Assembly: GCA_023139025.1 (NCBI GenBank)
Contig: JAGLOH010000095.1
Span: forward strand, 1 to 7,526
DNA: 7,526 nucleotides
Source of the DNA: Candidatus Heimdallarchaeota archaeon
GTDB taxonomy: Archaea > Asgardarchaeota > Heimdallarchaeia > Heimdallarchaeales > Heimdallarchaeaceae
Direction of reading: 5' to 3'
The notes beneath the pieces were generated by a model. It had not been told where the DNA came from, did no database searches, and was given only the letters and a program-made list of their open reading frames with translations. Below, piece by piece: positions 6,601 to 7,526 of the stretch; position 1 is the stretch's first letter; every line of letters begins with the position of its first letter. Position numbers and translations under genes: made by a program.

Positions 6601-7526
6601 CCTGTTCATCTGTTAGAATAGATCCAATCTCAGCTCCTCTTCTTCTAATAAACAGCCAAATAAGAACACCTAACAAAGCAACTCCTGCAATGGCTATCAG
6701 AAAGAAATACCACTGTTCGGTGAAAAATTCCTTTATGGGATTGTATATAGTTAATCCATCTACATATGTTGTATAATCCAAAGAGAGAGTTGTAAGAACA
6801 AGTAATCCTATAGTTTCTTCTTCTTTGTATTTTAATGAAAGTCCAGGTTTGTAATCTTTTGTAGAAACTGTTGTATTGTAAAGCACTACATAATCTGTTT
6901 GTGTTAAATAAACAGAGAAAAATCCTTCGGTAATATGATAAAGTGAGTTTATTGGAGAGAAAGTCCATTGTTCACTCACATATCTGTAAAAGTAAAGGTT
7001 TACATAGTCATTATCAACTAACTCGGCAACAATTACAGCTCTGTTTAAACCATCATCGAAATAGTAGGAACCTACAGGATTTTCATAAAATGAAGTAATT
7101 GTGTTTTCAGTTATATGTGTACTATTTATCATCCCCCAGAACAAAACAGATGGATTAGTAAAGACATAAGAAAGTCCATTAGAATTTTCTTTTATATCTA
7201 TCTTATCAACTGGATATATCACATCACTAAATGTTCTTGTTTGCTGAGGATACATTGTACTATTATCTAAAATGGCTGTGCCTATACCAAATGTTGGTTG
7301 ATCAAGTCTATGAACATACCAAATTCGTTCTGTTTCATCTAAGGTTATATCCATAACATTAGTTGCGCCAGATACAGGAGCGTCTATCATAAAGACTTCA
7401 TAATCGTAAGTGAAGAAACCACGATAGTAATGAATGTCCATATATATCATATCTTCATGATCCCACATATTATGAAAAGCATGAAGAATCCTATCTATAA
7501 ACTGGAATTTGAAGAACGAGACATAC
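3599..7526 (-). CDS. Large double-module FtsX/MacB-type ABC permease with beta-rich N-terminal ectodomain (5'-truncated)
   Basis: The frame stays open past the right edge (19 further codons before the first in-window ATG at 7468), so the N-terminus is missing; residues here count from that ATG (1289 to the stop). Order: a beta-rich, sequon-bearing ectodomain (to about 252); TM 253-275; cytoplasmic stretch 276-322. FtsX module 1 has TM 323-346, an extracellular domain at about 347-623, then TMs near 626-648, 672-698 and 719-745. The coupling-type motif EMNILRSRGISTRRL (656-670) matches the loop by which FtsX proteins contact their ATPase. A basic cytoplasmic linker (746-800) and about four hydrophobic segments (801-892) follow. 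FtsX module 2 has TM 914-935, an extracellular domain at about 936-1150, and TMs near 1154-1180, 1205-1232 and 1250-1276, with a matching loop at 1185-1204. This fits a MacB/LolCE-like mechanotransmission permease carrying both half-sites in one chain, partnered by the double ATPase downstream. Its promoter lies outside the window. Class assignment is confident; cargo is unknown. Confidence 0.88.
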   Translation of the reverse strand, partial: YVSFFKFQFIDRILHAFHNMWDHEDMIYMDIHYYRGFFTYDYEVFMIDAPVSGATNVMDITLDETERIWYVHRLDQPTFGIGTAILDNSTMYPQQTRTFSDVIYPVDKIDIKENSNGLSYVFTNPSVLFWGMINSTHITENTITSFYENPVGSYYFDDGLNRAVIVAELVDNDYVNLYFYRYVSEQWTFSPINSLYHITEGFFSVYLTQTDYVVLYNTTVSTKDYKPGLSLKYKEEETIGLLVLTTLSLDYTTYVDGLTIYNPIKEFFTEQWYFFLIAIAGVALLGVLIWLFIRRRGAEIGSILTDEQVGHHSKTVLILMNIWRIVSNAFSTVSTIWFSNKKRSILTLAGFIITGYLLSSAVIIAQSEESAMIKAYDSSFPLFSDKTPSVSLQTYLQSTINGTSNVSASYGTNAEQEILNLYDGLEIEKYISGIQSSFWTNTKVYAPGYFTYLPYQFVSLPDTCDEFISTMLIEGRSPINNTEVVIAEQLASRIEVGVNGTLSLIASTDDPVDEENYLLNMTVVGIFSQTNFAQVRRTAAHLGIPYDVYVLASENAYIITKQSIYFDILSKGGKMNLFVRGYFQLEMNFDEFNVAERNNIVTEQEILLGRVYSLTYDNSAIVSVNDEISEFFQSFNTYYLNNMARLLIFAIPAILLSIFMVFESSELFSTSYEQEMNILRSRGISTRRLFSIYLTIRIVEIVIASLLSFAIALGTAIPLIRINGFISFTNTDTHLVVGNVPAILGLVAGVLFIISIPRIIILVRRKKKIEKAPVVRRRSVKKIDGLSARSISGKTIEKAKIDLVKDGVKSAADLNLPPGETVATVAIVAFFVAIVKYKLITWRDVFFLTLGIGLLIYFYNQSFISYYNASISDFTMNLFLTIAGAIFTLLGSLPLVIKFLGLILRAVSVVVWKAKKSRFNFSIAEIGKDIKYFENITLIFLLVVLILIPVLVVPYSKETTLIEQSYFINGTDVRIENWASIDEISAEDIDEIAQVEDYTHVEVHTLYTGMFEHTRLVVVNTTSFLETVEKPADQVSNIQWNRIRQLDANTTIISEAMLEDFYKEIGDKYEFANPDVPWLRHSLTITGSFDLFPMYYFEGDYEEDEYMMIISIEAYEVLEDVLVRRLKTSDEMYIKTHNRKDAQSVVDKLFEKEQDMKVKTVEDVKDSLKTPLYNIFIIEMILSLFVALIVLMFSTFTTAIKILEKRVIKHDIMKKMGINPTKIINMSAIQTTVAAIIPALVLGAAGGIAVIYPTLKQLNYGTEQFSLYVNYPVIMLIAIFLGIPALIYLSLTYFLKREFAKYAPTMME

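Noticed and set aside
6645..6968. A 107-codon minus-strand frame overlapping the permease ectodomain
   Set aside because: It is out of frame with the clearly coding permease, and its Cys/Arg/Tyr-rich product has no coherent domain pattern.
1..7526. CRISPR array, tRNA/rRNA gene, insertion sequence or att site
   Set aside because: I saw no regularly spaced repeats, no tRNA-like cloverleaf with a TTCRA arm outside the coding regions, no transposase motifs and no long terminal inverted repeats. The non-coding space totals only about 250 bases.

Overview
The window looks like AT-rich archaeal DNA. Three things suggest this: the NosD-type parallel beta-helix protein with asparagine-rich rungs, the possible leaderless promoter with oligo-T stop signals, and the very large FtsX-type permease with N-glycosylation sequons crowded into its predicted outside parts. 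Protein style (secreted beta-helix proteins, giant MacB/FtsX-like ABC exporters) would fit an Asgard-type archaeon such as the Heimdall/Loki/Thor groups. That is an impression from general familiarity, not a demonstrated assignment.

There are four genes in two convergent pairs. On the plus strand, from the left edge, lie the C-terminal 277 residues of a secreted beta-helix protein (to 836), a 159-base gap with a weak stem-loop and a possible promoter, and a complete HAD-superfamily phosphatase-like gene (996-1742). On the minus strand, reading in from the right edge, lie a very large membrane permease (7526 down to 3599, its N-terminus beyond the edge) and, 7 bases after its stop, a 586-residue protein with two complete ABC ATPase domains (3591 down to 1831). 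The two pairs meet tail to tail in an 88-base gap (1743-1830) that holds T-rich stop signals for both directions, including a hairpin with two T6 runs for the ABC operon.

The permease and ATPase almost certainly form one transporter of the MacB/LolCDE/FtsX class. In a LolCDE-type complex two FtsX-like subunits and two ATPase subunits are separate chains. Here both FtsX modules sit in one polypeptide and both nucleotide-binding domains in another, so a 1:1 complex would be a complete transporter. Departures from the standard design are a large beta-rich ectodomain in front of the first membrane helix, an extra block of about four hydrophobic segments between the FtsX modules, and a roughly 118-residue linker between the two ATPase domains. 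The substrate cannot be read from the sequence. A stretch of about 1.2 kb spanning the ATPase/permease junction (about 3060-4250) has clearly different third-codon-position use from its surroundings. I see no RNA genes, CRISPR arrays, insertion sequences or origins, and no gene-free stretch over 300 bases.
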